From: JANWYT01 sp034437555
GTDB lineage: Bacteria > Chloroflexota > Anaerolineae > Aggregatilineales > Phototrophicaceae
Assembly (NCBI GenBank): GCA_034437555.1
Contig: DAOTTQ010000057.1
Coordinates: 58,318-122,317 of the forward strand
Direction: 5' to 3'
Length of the DNA stretch: 64,000 nt
A program made the position numbers and the translations under genes. Shown in pieces: positions 44,378 to 53,431 of the stretch (position 1 is its first letter; every line of letters starts with the position of its first letter). Under the pieces are notes generated by a model that was given only the letters and a program-made list of their open reading frames with translations, did no database searches and was not told the DNA's origin.

Positions 44378-44405
44378 AAGGGCTTGGCACATTGCCAAAC
44401 CCCTT
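44378..44405. terminator. Bidirectional hairpin terminator
   Basis: AAGGG-C-TTGGC (44378-44388), ACATT loop, GCCAA (44394-44398) and CCCTT. A-run before it and T-rich on the minus strand; serves convergent metallophosphoesterase and PspC genes. Confidence 0.7.
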
Positions 44406-44412
44406 AATGGTT

Positions 44413-44655
44413 TTATTCTTCGATGATGACATCACGCTTGCGCTTGTAGTCGAGGGTGTCTCCCAGAGGGTCTGGGCCCTCAGGCATCACAATCCATAGC
44501 ACGATGTAAGGGATAAGCCCAACGCCCGTAAACATAATGAGCAAGACGGTAATTAGGCGAACTAAGGTGGGGTCTACATCAAGATATTGTGCAATGCCCC
44601 CGCATACGCCACCAGCAAACTTGTTGGTTGTAGAACGATAAAGACGCTTGTTCAT
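44413..44655 (-). CDS. PspC domain protein
   Basis: An 80-residue small membrane protein. Seen: the complete PspC motif KRLYRSTTNKFAGGVCGGIAQYLDVDP followed by one TM (about 35-60, LITVLLIMFTGVGLIPYIVLWIVMP) and a charged tail. PspC domains belong to the phage-shock membrane stress response; pspA is not in this window. AAGGAG lies 8 nt before the ATG. Single gene. Confidence 0.88.
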   Translation of the reverse strand: MNKRLYRSTTNKFAGGVCGGIAQYLDVDPTLVRLITVLLIMFTGVGLIPYIVLWIVMPEGPDPLGDTLDYKRKRDVIIEE

Positions 44656-44725
44656 GTCAATTTCTCCTTAGTGAGTTTTAGTTATGCGCTTATGATAGAT
44701 AATACGCACGCCCTTCAAAAAGGTT

Positions 44726-45262
44726 TCAAGATTGCTCTTGAATAAATTTGTCTACGTTATCTATCAACGCCAAAAGCACATTATAGATAATGGGGCAAAG
44801 GCTTGCACCATCAATCATATCGTCTAAAAGCCACCGAAAATCGGGTGTAAACGCGGGGTAATCACGGCAGGTTTGCGGACGATGGGCATAGACTGTACAG
44901 CGTGTGCCATTCAAAAACGCGCAAGGCTTGTGGTGAAATTTGCCCCATTCGCCCATCGTATGCGCCACTTCGGTATCTACATAGCGCGTCATGATGTCCT
45001 CAAAGCGGATGTGCAAGCCTGTTTCTAGGCGTTCTACGTCACCCTCTTCCAAATATACATCAAGGGCTTTGCAACAGTTGCCACACTGAGTACAGTCTAT
45101 AGCACGGATAATGGGCGTGGCGATACTCATCACCCACGCATCTACTGTTGCATCGTCTAGGTCATCGTCTAGCTGTAGCTGATGGCGTAGAACATCAAAC
45201 GCATCGGCGCGGGTGTGGGCGAGTTCTGGTAGTTGATGAGGCGTGGTGATGAGTGGGCGCAC
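44726..45262 (-). CDS. YkgJ-family cysteine cluster protein
   Basis: A 178-residue protein of the Zn/Fe-S cysteine cluster family (UPF0153/CxxCxxCC). Seen: CTQCGNCC near 57-64, then CAFLNGTRCTVYAHRPQTCRDYPAF with two further Cys, completing the usual eight-cysteine layout. Function of the family is unsettled; metal or Fe-S binding is likely. It lies 25 nt downstream of fmt on the same strand, so it is co-transcribed. Confidence 0.82.
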   Translation of the reverse strand: MRPLITTPHQLPELAHTRADAFDVLRHQLQLDDDLDDATVDAWVMSIATPIIRAIDCTQCGNCCKALDVYLEEGDVERLETGLHIRFEDIMTRYVDTEVAHTMGEWGKFHHKPCAFLNGTRCTVYAHRPQTCRDYPAFTPDFRWLLDDMIDGASLCPIIYNVLLALIDNVDKFIQEQS

Positions 45263-45287
45263 GCGAAGCCGTCCTTTTATGCGCTAT

Positions 45288-46214
45288 TTAGCCTAAGTGT
45301 GCATTGATAAAGGTGGGGTAGCCATTCACAAATTCGGCGATGCCCAGCCGTTTTTTGCCTTCTAACTGTAACACTATGGGATGAAACACCCCTTCGCCTG
45401 TACCTATAGAGAGCAGTCCGCTTGCCCACCCCACGCGCCCCGCCGAGAGCCTGCCGTTACCGACTGCGCCCTCTAAAATTTTAAGGGTTTTGCCTTCCCA
45501 TGTGGTAAAGGTGCTGGGCCACGGCGAAAATGCCCGTACAGTGCGCTCTATTTCTACGGCACTTTGCTTCCAGTTAATGCGCCCGTCCTCTTTTTGAATT
45601 TGAGGGGCGTATGTTACCCATGTTTCGTCTTGTACTTCGGGTGTAATCTCCCCATTGATGTAATCGGGCAGGGTGTCTATCAGCAATTCTGCGCCGATCT
45701 GGGACAGCGTATCGTGTAGGCTGGCGGTTGTGTCGTTAAGGTCAATGTGAACGGCGCGTTTAGAGAGCATTGCGCCCGTGTCTAGCCCTTCATCCATTAG
45801 CATAATGGTGATGCCCGTTTCAAAATCGCCCGCGCGGATTGCCGCATGAATGGGCGCAGCCCCACGCCAACGCGGCAACAAAGAGCCGTGTACGTTGATG
45901 CAGGCGTGTTTGGGCATGTCTAGCACACTCTTGGGTAAAATTTGCCCAAAGGCTGCCACAACAATCAGTTCTGGTTGCCATTCACGCAAGGATTCTACGG
46001 ATTCTTTGGCGCGTAGCTTTTCGGGCTGTAGTACAGGGATGGCGTTTGCCCGTGCTAATAGCTTAATGGGCGGTGGCGTAAGCTCGTTTTTGCGCCCTGC
46101 GGGACGGTCGGGCTGGGTAACAACACCCACCACATCAAAGAGGGGGTGTTCGATAAGGGCTTCTAGGGATGGAACGGCAAACATGGGCGTTCCCATAAAT
46201 ACAGTACGAATCAT
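45288..46214 (-). CDS. fmt: Methionyl-tRNA formyltransferase
   Basis: A 308-residue enzyme formylating initiator Met-tRNA with 10-formyl-tetrahydrofolate. Seen: VFMGTPMFAVPSLEAL at the N-terminus, the catalytic NVHGSLLPRWRGAAPIHAAI (Asn, His and Ser-Leu-Leu-Pro near 100-120), DEGLDTGAM and the C-terminal domain with VRAFSPWPSTFTTW. The start at 46214 is preferred: AAAGG lies 10 nt upstream, while the in-frame GTG at 46223 is too close. Divergent from recJ. Confidence 0.95.
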   Translation of the reverse strand: MIRTVFMGTPMFAVPSLEALIEHPLFDVVGVVTQPDRPAGRKNELTPPPIKLLARANAIPVLQPEKLRAKESVESLREWQPELIVVAAFGQILPKSVLDMPKHACINVHGSLLPRWRGAAPIHAAIRAGDFETGITIMLMDEGLDTGAMLSKRAVHIDLNDTTASLHDTLSQIGAELLIDTLPDYINGEITPEVQDETWVTYAPQIQKEDGRINWKQSAVEIERTVRAFSPWPSTFTTWEGKTLKILEGAVGNGRLSAGRVGWASGLLSIGTGEGVFHPIVLQLEGKKRLGIAEFVNGYPTFINAHLG

Positions 46215-46311
46215 ACGATGCACGCCTTTTTTTGAACCTGCTAAACTGGTACTATTTGGTGAGATAAATTCTAGTCGTCACGACTATTGATTGTAGTGAG
46301 AATGTGTTCTT

Positions 46312-48048
46312 ATGTCTACGATGCTTAAAGAATGGCAATTATTACCTGTCGCACCCCTGTCACTGCTTCGCAAATATAAAGATATTAACCCCATTGTGGC
46401 GCAAGTGCTGTATAACAGAGGGCTGATAGACCCCCTACAAGCCGCTCATTTTTTATATGATTTGGAGTTTAGCCCTGCAACCTACTCGCCGTTTATCATG
46501 AAAGATATGGGCTTGGCGGTGGGGCGAATAAGGCAAGCCATTAAGCGCAAAGAAAAAATAGCCGTTTACGGTGACTTTGACGCGGATGGCGTAACATCCA
46601 CCGCGCTAATGATGCAGGTGCTAACGGCGTTTGGCGCAAATGCGATGGCGTATATTCCTAATCGCGTTGATGAAGGGTATGGCTTAAACACGCCTGCCTT
46701 ACAAAAATTAGCGCATGAGGACGGCGTAAAGCTGGTGATTACCGTTGACTGTGGCATCCGTAGTGTAGAGGATGTGGAAGCAGGCAAACTGGCAGGGCTG
46801 GATATTGTCATTACCGACCATCATTCGGCGGGCGCAGAAATTCCGAAGGCGTTTGCTGTGGTAAACCCCCAACAAGCCGACTGCAAGGGTGATAAAACGC
46901 TGGCGGGCTGTGGTGTAGCGTTTATGGTGGCGTGTGGCATGATGATGAAGCACGCCGAAGAATACGGCAAAGACCGCTTGCCTAGCTTGCGCCTGTCGGA
47001 TTTGCTGGACTTGGTAGCCATTGGCACGGTGGCAGACGTTATGAAACTAAACAGCCCGCTGAACCGAATTTTAGTGACGCATGGCTTAAAAACCATCAAC
47101 GAAGGGCGACGCTTAGGGCTTAGGGCATTGGCAGAAATTAGTGGACTAAAGCAAGGCAGCGTAACGGCAATGGATATTGGTTTTGCGTTTGGACCGCGCA
47201 TTAACGCGGCAGGACGGCTAGAGAGTGCGCTAACGGCGTATGAATTGCTATCTTCTAGCAACGAAGGCGAAGCTAAAGGGCTTGCCGAGAAACTGCAAGA
47301 ACTTAATCGTAAACGCCAAGACCTTACCCGTGATGCCCAACAGCGCATTAGCCAACACATCCAAGATACGGGCGCAAACCGCGAACAGCTGATATTTGCC
47401 CAAGATGACCACGTACCGCCCGGCATTGTGGGTTTGGTGGCGGGCAGGCTGACCGAAGAATACTATCGCCCCTCTATTGTGCTAGAACGCGGTGAGGGCG
47501 AAAGCCGTGCGTCTTGTCGTAGTATTCCAGAGTTTCATATTACACAGGCGCTAGATGAGTGCGGCGATTTGCTTTTACGGCATGGCGGACACGCGATGGC
47601 AGCGGGCTTTACGGTGGCGAATGAAAACGTAAACGCGCTGTATCAACGCCTGCTTCAAAAAGTGAAAAAGGCGTTGGACGGGCAAGCACTACTCCCTAGA
47701 GTAACTGTAGACATGGAACTGCGTTTGCGCCAACTGACGGTGCAATTGGCAGAGGACTTACGGATGCTAGAACCTACAGGACACGGCAACCCTGCGCCCT
47801 TGTTTATGACGCGAGGCTTGGATGTAGTGGATGTGCGAACTGTAGGTAACGATAACCAGCACATTAAACTTAAACTGCGTGGCGACAATCAGCCGCCCAT
47901 AGATGCCATCGGCTTTGGCTTTGGTGACTGGGTAGACACCATGCCCAGCACTATTGACGTGGTGTATCACTTAGAGATTAACGAGTGGCAAGGGCGGCGT
48001 AATTTGCAAATGCGGATAGAGGACATGCGTCCTTCGGAGGGCAACTGA
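46312..48048 (+). CDS. recJ: Single-stranded-DNA-specific exonuclease RecJ
   Basis: A 578-residue DHH exonuclease degrading ssDNA 5' to 3' in recombination and mismatch repair. Seen: motif I GDFDADGVTS near 86, motif II VDCGIRS, motif III ITDHHSAG near 168, motif IV VNPQQADC, the DHHA1 domain with FGPRINAAGRLESA and LRHGGHAMAAGFTV, then an OB-fold C-terminus. Length is normal for the family. recJ ends 1 nt into the next gene (TGATG). MutS, a partner pathway protein, is encoded at 50.7-53.3 kb but is not contiguous. Confidence 0.94.
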   Translation: MSTMLKEWQLLPVAPLSLLRKYKDINPIVAQVLYNRGLIDPLQAAHFLYDLEFSPATYSPFIMKDMGLAVGRIRQAIKRKEKIAVYGDFDADGVTSTALMMQVLTAFGANAMAYIPNRVDEGYGLNTPALQKLAHEDGVKLVITVDCGIRSVEDVEAGKLAGLDIVITDHHSAGAEIPKAFAVVNPQQADCKGDKTLAGCGVAFMVACGMMMKHAEEYGKDRLPSLRLSDLLDLVAIGTVADVMKLNSPLNRILVTHGLKTINEGRRLGLRALAEISGLKQGSVTAMDIGFAFGPRINAAGRLESALTAYELLSSSNEGEAKGLAEKLQELNRKRQDLTRDAQQRISQHIQDTGANREQLIFAQDDHVPPGIVGLVAGRLTEEYYRPSIVLERGEGESRASCRSIPEFHITQALDECGDLLLRHGGHAMAAGFTVANENVNALYQRLLQKVKKALDGQALLPRVTVDMELRLRQLTVQLAEDLRMLEPTGHGNPAPLFMTRGLDVVDVRTVGNDNQHIKLKLRGDNQPPIDAIGFGFGDWVDTMPSTIDVVYHLEINEWQGRRNLQMRIEDMRPSEGN

Positions 48049-49427
48049 TGACGAAAAGAGCGCGTTTTATAGTGGTTGTGGTGGCGTTGCTAGGGGTGAT
48101 GACGGGCGTAAACGCGCAAACCGTCAACCGTAGCCCATTTGGGATTGTGGAAGGGTTTTGGTTGCCAGAACGCGCCTGTGAGCTAGGGGTGGGGTGGGAA
48201 CGCATTATCTTTAACTGGGAACAGCACCAACCCACCAAAGCCGACGATTGGTATACGCTGAATGTGGATGACCGATGGTTAAAGGGCGCGGACGTTTGTC
48301 ATCGTGAAGTGGTGGCGTTGCTAAAGCACACGCCCGCATGGGCAACCGAAGGCATTACTGGCGCAGGTGTTCCCAAAGGCTTGTACGCGCCCATTGATGA
48401 CCCCGAAAACCTTTGGGCAAACTTTGTTCGGATGACGGTTAGCTATTATGCCAGTCGTGGGGTAAAGCACTATATCATTTGGAATGAACCCGACATAGAA
48501 GAAACGTCCTATGGTTTTGAATTTAGTGGCACGCTAGACGACTATTTTCAGCTACTAAAGGTGGCGTACTTGGTCGCTAAAGACACCGACCCTACCACAG
48601 TGATTCATCTGGCAGGCACAACGTATTGGCATGACGTAAACGAAGGGCGCAAACCCTATTTAGAACGCCTCTTTGAGCGCATAGCCCAGGACCCCGACGC
48701 TGTCGCCAATGGATTCTATTTTGATGTGGCAAGCCTGCACGTTTACTTTAGGGTGGATACGATACCGCGCTTGGTGGGCGAAGTGCGCGAAGCCATGACG
48801 CACAACGGCATTAACAAGCCCATCTGGATTAACGAAACGAATGCGTCACCCACCGATGACCCGAGCTGGCAAGTGGTACGCCCCCAATACCCCCTCAATT
48901 TAGACCAACAAGCCGCGTTTTTGTGGCAGGCGGTGGGGCTGGCGTTAGCGTCGGATGTGGAGCGCGTGGCGGTGTATAAGCTATATGACCAGCAATTGCC
49001 CGCAGGCAATGAATCGTTTGGTATTGTTACGCCGTCGGATGCGTCCCCAAGACCCGCGTTTTACGCATGGAAAGCCATTATTACCCACCTTACCGACATT
49101 ACAGACGCAAGCCATGCCCAAACAAATAGCGCAAGTGTGGTAAGATTGCGCCATGCTCACCCACGCGAAACACTTATTTTGTGGGCAAGAACACAAACAG
49201 CCACCGAAATTAGCGTGCAAGCCACAGGTGAAAAAGCCTATCTCATAGACCAAGAAGGCAACCTAAGCATTATTACACCCCAAGAGGGCGTGTACCGTGT
49301 CGCATTGCCACCTGCACAATGCAACCCCAACGACGGCTGTTTTATTGGGGGGGATGTGCGCGTTTTAGTGCAAGTTAGCGGGCAAAGTGCCACCCGTGAA
49401 GGCGCAACAACGCTGGTATTTCCGTGA
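48048..49427 (+). CDS. Secreted glycoside hydrolase-like protein (clan A)
   Basis: A 459-residue secreted protein. Seen: a signal peptide (about 1-23, FIVVVVALLGVMTGVNAQ), a TIM-barrel-like region with YYASRGVKHYIIWNEPD carrying the acid/base E147 and PIWINETN with the nucleophile E263, in the positions of a GH39/GH5-like clan A glycosidase, then a C-terminal beta-domain (about 340-459). The ATG overlaps the recJ stop by 1 nt, so translation is coupled, although the functions seem unrelated. The substrate, perhaps a plant or surface polysaccharide, is not known. Distantly similar to the gene at 57.5 kb. Confidence 0.8.
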   Translation: MTKRARFIVVVVALLGVMTGVNAQTVNRSPFGIVEGFWLPERACELGVGWERIIFNWEQHQPTKADDWYTLNVDDRWLKGADVCHREVVALLKHTPAWATEGITGAGVPKGLYAPIDDPENLWANFVRMTVSYYASRGVKHYIIWNEPDIEETSYGFEFSGTLDDYFQLLKVAYLVAKDTDPTTVIHLAGTTYWHDVNEGRKPYLERLFERIAQDPDAVANGFYFDVASLHVYFRVDTIPRLVGEVREAMTHNGINKPIWINETNASPTDDPSWQVVRPQYPLNLDQQAAFLWQAVGLALASDVERVAVYKLYDQQLPAGNESFGIVTPSDASPRPAFYAWKAIITHLTDITDASHAQTNSASVVRLRHAHPRETLILWARTQTATEISVQATGEKAYLIDQEGNLSIITPQEGVYRVALPPAQCNPNDGCFIGGDVRVLVQVSGQSATREGATTLVFP

Positions 49428-49516
49428 TAGGTTTGCCCGATTGCCCTGCGCGGATAAACACGCTTTTTGATATGTAAACTCTACTCAGCATGATTTAGCA
49501 TGAAGGAAAAATAGTT

Positions 49517-50587
49517 ATGAGCCAATTAGAACAACCCGTCAATGAAATCAAGTTTTCTTATGGCGGGCAAGCCGTCATAGAAGGCGTGCTGATGCGTGGC
49601 GCACAAACCGCCGCCATTGCCGTAAGAGACCCACAAGGGCAAATTGTTGTCCATGAGCAAGCCCTCAATAAAACGCTGTATCGTGGTCGCATTGCCAGAA
49701 CGCCGTTTTTGCGTGGGTTGGTGGGCTTATGGGACTCTTTGGGGCTAGGGACACGCGCCCTGATGTGGTCGGCGGATGTGGCGGTTGGCGAGGAAGAGCA
49801 AGTATCGTTTAATGGGCCCATTGGCTTTGCAACAGTGGCGGTATCGTTGCTTTTAGGCGTAGGATTGTTCTTTTTGTTGCCCACCGTGGCAGCCACTGGC
49901 GTGGGCAGTTTATTGGGCATTACGGCAACCACCACCGAAGTAACCTCCGAAACAGCCGAAGCCCCTGCCGTAGAAGAAGCACGTCCTTTCGTGTTCTATG
50001 AAGCCTTGCCGATTGGGTGGGAAGCGACCGTGATTAACGGCATTGAAGCAGTCATTCAGTTGGGCTTGTTGGTGGGTTATATTACTCTCATTAGCCGTTT
50101 AGAGGATGTCAAACGCCTGTTTAGCTATCATGGCGCAGAACATAAAACCATTAATGCCTATGAAGCAGGCGCAGAACTTACGCCCGAAACCGTCATCACA
50201 TACCCGATAGAGCATCCGCGTTGTGGGACGGCATTTTTGCTGACGGTGGTTTTTGTGAGTGTGTTTGTGTTCTCGCTTATTGGTCGCCCACCGTTTTTAC
50301 TACTCATTTTGTCACGGGTAATTTTTATCCCTGTCATTGCGGGCATTAGCTATGAGTGGCTAAAGTGGACAGCTGCCAATACCCATCGCCGTTGGGTGCG
50401 TTGGGTGATTATCCCCAACCTTGCCCTACAACACCTTACCACGCGCCAACCCGACCTTGCCATGTGCGAAGTTGCGATTGTAGCGTTTAAGCGTGTGTTG
50501 TTTAGCGAAGGCTTAATTAGTGAATCAGAAGCCACCATTCCTCCCCCTAACCCTAGTGCCGTGTCGCCTTCTTTTAAGGCATCCTAA
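49517..50587 (+). CDS. DUF1385 family membrane protein (YqhQ-like)
   Basis: A 356-residue membrane protein. Seen: the DUF1385 opening YGGQAVIEGVLMRGAQ, two TMs around 105-135, TM near 175-195, and the conserved SYHGAEHKTINAYEAG followed by HPRCGTAFLL, plus a final FxxxxR-type helix. Homologues (B. subtilis YqhQ) are uncharacterised and often lie near prfA/prmC. GAAGGA precedes the ATG. It is followed by a strong terminator facing mutS. Confidence 0.88.
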   Translation: MSQLEQPVNEIKFSYGGQAVIEGVLMRGAQTAAIAVRDPQGQIVVHEQALNKTLYRGRIARTPFLRGLVGLWDSLGLGTRALMWSADVAVGEEEQVSFNGPIGFATVAVSLLLGVGLFFLLPTVAATGVGSLLGITATTTEVTSETAEAPAVEEARPFVFYEALPIGWEATVINGIEAVIQLGLLVGYITLISRLEDVKRLFSYHGAEHKTINAYEAGAELTPETVITYPIEHPRCGTAFLLTVVFVSVFVFSLIGRPPFLLLILSRVIFIPVIAGISYEWLKWTAANTHRRWVRWVIIPNLALQHLTTRQPDLAMCEVAIVAFKRVLFSEGLISESEATIPPPNPSAVSPSFKAS

Positions 50588-50610
50588 CACGGCATAAAAA
50601 CGCATTTTCT

Positions 50611-50646
50611 AAAAAGGGACAACTCGTGGCGAATTGTCCCTTTTTT
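50611..50646. terminator. Bidirectional intrinsic terminator between DUF1385 and mutS
   Basis: AAAAAGGGACAA (50611-50622) pairs with TTGTCCCTTTTT (50634-50645), with an inner TCG/CGA stem. T6 on the plus strand and T5 on the minus strand. Confidence 0.9.
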
Positions 50647-50649
50647 GTT

Positions 50650-53304
50650 TTAGCCGCCTGCCATGCGCTTTAGCTCATATAGCTTTGTGAGGGCTTCGAT
50701 GGGGCTTAGGGTGTCGATTTCTAGGTTTTTCAGCGCGTCTACTACGGGCGAATTGCCCCCACTAAACAGCGAGAGTTGCTGTGTGCGCGTTGCTGATGGA
50801 GCAACGGGGGCAGACTCTGAAGGGGTGGGGTGGGCTTCAGGTGCTTGTTGGGGTAGCTTAAAATCGCCCCCTTGCCCCTCTAGGTGAGCGAGCAGTTCTT
50901 TAGCGCGGTCTACCACCGGGCGAGGCATACCGGCAAGCTGTGCCACATGCACACCATAACTGCGGTCTGCGCCCCCACTAATCACACGATGCAAAAAGAT
51001 GATGTCGTCGCCACGTTCTGTGACTGCCACGCTGTAATTGTGGGCGCGGGGCAAAATATTGGGCAATTCGGTAAGTTCGTGATAGTGCGTGGCAAACAGC
51101 GTGCGACAGTTCAAACGGGGGTGATTGTGTAAGTATTCAATAACGGCGCGGGCAATTGCCAGCCCATCATACGTAGACGTACCACGCCCAATTTCATCCA
51201 AAATCACAAGGCTTCGCCCCGTACTGCCCGATAGCAAGCGTGCGGTTTCTACCATTTCTACCATAAAGGTGCTTTGCCCGGCGTGGATTTCGTCTTGTGC
51301 GCCAATGCGGGCAAAAATGCGGTCTACTAGCCCAATGGTTGCCTCATCCGCCGGAACAAAACTGCCAATTTGTGCCATGAGGGCAATAATGGCAACTTGG
51401 CGAATATACGTAGACTTGCCCGACATATTGGGTCCCGTGATGATGTGAACCCGCGATGACGCGCTAAAGTGGGTGTCATTGGCGGTATAGCGCACGCCCG
51501 ACCCCAAGAGTTTCTCGACAACAGGATGCCTTCCGCCTTTGATGAGTAGCGTGTTGGCATCTTCGGTCAGGTGGGGGCGTACATAGCCTTCATTGGTGGC
51601 AACCGTTGCCAATGACAAAAACACATCTAAGAGGGCAATGGCATTTGCGGTTTTAAGCATACTATCACTGTATTGACTAAGTTCTTTGCAGAGGGCTTCA
51701 AAGATGCGCTTTTCGCACGCCAAAATTTCTTCTTCGGCATTGAGAACGATGTTCTCGTATTCTTTAAGGTCGGGTGTGATGTAGCGTTCTGCGTTTACCA
51801 ACGTTTGCTTGCGGATGTAGTCACTGGGGACTTTATCAGCATTGGCTTGGGTAATTTCGATGTAGTAGCCGAAGACTTTGTTATAGCCCACCTTCAGGCT
51901 GGCAATACCCGTTCTACGGCGTTCTTTGGGTTCTAGCTCGGCAATCCACTGGCGGGCATGTGCGCTACTGCTTAGGATGTCGTCTAGCTCGGCGGAAAAG
52001 CCCTCTCTAATTGTGCCGATGGTGTTCATAACCGCTGAGGGTTCATCCGTCAGGGCGCGGTTAATGAGGTCTACGGCATCTTCGCAGGGGTCTAGGCGCG
52101 TGATGAGCGTTTCTAGGGCGTTGAGTGGACGTATCATCTCACGTAGGTGGGGGATGGTTTGCAGGCTGAGGGCTAATGAGCGCAAATCACGCGGGTTTGC
52201 TTTGCCAATGAGCAATCGATTGACAAGCCGTTCCACATCGCCCACTTGGTTAAGGGCTTGCTTTAGCTCCTGGCGCGTTACTTCATCGGATGTAAGGGCT
52301 TCTACGGCGTTTAGACGGGCATTCAGGCGGTTTAAGTCCAGTAGGGGTTGGCTCATCCATGAGCGTAGCAAACGCGCCCCCATTGCCGTAACGGTGCGGT
52401 CTAGTACACCTAGCACGCTTCCACTGGTTTTGCCTGTGCGGATGGTTTGCGTTAGTTCTAGGTTACGCCGTGTAAATTGGTCTAGCACCATAAATTGGTC
52501 GGTGCTGTACAGGCTAATTTTGCTAAGTTGCGCCAGTGCGCTTTTTTGAGTGGTCTTTAGATATTGCAACACCGCCCCACAAGCACGGGTAGCATGGGGC
52601 TTATTGTGTAAGCCGTAGCTTTCTAGGGTGTGGATGTGGAATTGCGCTTTAATGGCTTGGTCAGATTGGCTGTGTTCAAATGTCCAGTCTTGCACGCTGG
52701 TAAGGTGAATGCCTTCGGGCAGGGTAACGCCACGCTTTACCCATGTTTCGGGCAATAGCACTTCACGGGGCATAAGGCGGGCAATTTCTTCTAGCACAAG
52801 GACGGCGGCATTTTCGCCTTCTAGCTGTGTGGTCGCAAATTCACCTGTGGAAATATCGGCATAGGCAATACCCGCCATTTGCCAGCGCATATCGTTTGGG
52901 CTTCCTACGGGCAAGATTGCCATGAGATAATTGGGCTTGTCATCACTTAATAGGTTGGGTTCGGTGAGGGTGCCGGGCGTAAGGACTCGCGTCACTTCAC
53001 GCTCTACAATGCCACGCCCATCGGGTTCGCTGGTTTGGTCGCATACAGCCACATGATAGCCTTTTTCAATCAGGCGGGCGACATAGGCTTCTACGGCGTG
53101 ATAAGGTACGCCTGCCATGGGGATAGGCTCGGAATTTGCCCCATGCTGGCGTGCGGTGAGCGCAATGTCTAATTCACGAGAGGCAATGATGGCATCTTCG
53201 TCAAACATTTCATAAAAATCACCCATGCGAAAAAACAACAGGCAATTGGGTACTTCGCGCTTAATGTCTAGGTACTGTTTGCGGGCAGGGGTGAGTTTTG
53301 CCAT
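50650..53304 (-). CDS. mutS: DNA mismatch repair protein MutS
   Basis: An 884-residue MutS1-type ATPase. Seen: the mismatch-binding FYE in RMGDFYEMFDEDA (near 28), connector, lever and clamp domains, Walker A GPNMSGKSTYIRQ near 620, Walker B SLVILDEIGRGTSTYDG with the MutS dimer signature, and FATHYHELTEL. The C-terminus has a Pro/Ala-rich linker then a short helical end for tetramerisation (SPIEALTKLYELKRMAGG). No mutL lies in the window. Single gene; own promoter not clear. Confidence 0.95.
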   Translation of the reverse strand: MAKLTPARKQYLDIKREVPNCLLFFRMGDFYEMFDEDAIIASRELDIALTARQHGANSEPIPMAGVPYHAVEAYVARLIEKGYHVAVCDQTSEPDGRGIVEREVTRVLTPGTLTEPNLLSDDKPNYLMAILPVGSPNDMRWQMAGIAYADISTGEFATTQLEGENAAVLVLEEIARLMPREVLLPETWVKRGVTLPEGIHLTSVQDWTFEHSQSDQAIKAQFHIHTLESYGLHNKPHATRACGAVLQYLKTTQKSALAQLSKISLYSTDQFMVLDQFTRRNLELTQTIRTGKTSGSVLGVLDRTVTAMGARLLRSWMSQPLLDLNRLNARLNAVEALTSDEVTRQELKQALNQVGDVERLVNRLLIGKANPRDLRSLALSLQTIPHLREMIRPLNALETLITRLDPCEDAVDLINRALTDEPSAVMNTIGTIREGFSAELDDILSSSAHARQWIAELEPKERRRTGIASLKVGYNKVFGYYIEITQANADKVPSDYIRKQTLVNAERYITPDLKEYENIVLNAEEEILACEKRIFEALCKELSQYSDSMLKTANAIALLDVFLSLATVATNEGYVRPHLTEDANTLLIKGGRHPVVEKLLGSGVRYTANDTHFSASSRVHIITGPNMSGKSTYIRQVAIIALMAQIGSFVPADEATIGLVDRIFARIGAQDEIHAGQSTFMVEMVETARLLSGSTGRSLVILDEIGRGTSTYDGLAIARAVIEYLHNHPRLNCRTLFATHYHELTELPNILPRAHNYSVAVTERGDDIIFLHRVISGGADRSYGVHVAQLAGMPRPVVDRAKELLAHLEGQGGDFKLPQQAPEAHPTPSESAPVAPSATRTQQLSLFSGGNSPVVDALKNLEIDTLSPIEALTKLYELKRMAGG

Positions 53305-53431
53305 GAGCCTATTCCTGTAAATTGTTATTGGTGAAGAACGAGACAGTAGGCTATCATTTTAGCAGTAGGAATGAATTGCATCAACCAATACTTAACAAAT
53401 GTTCTGATTTCTTTGGGAAAGGAAACCCTTC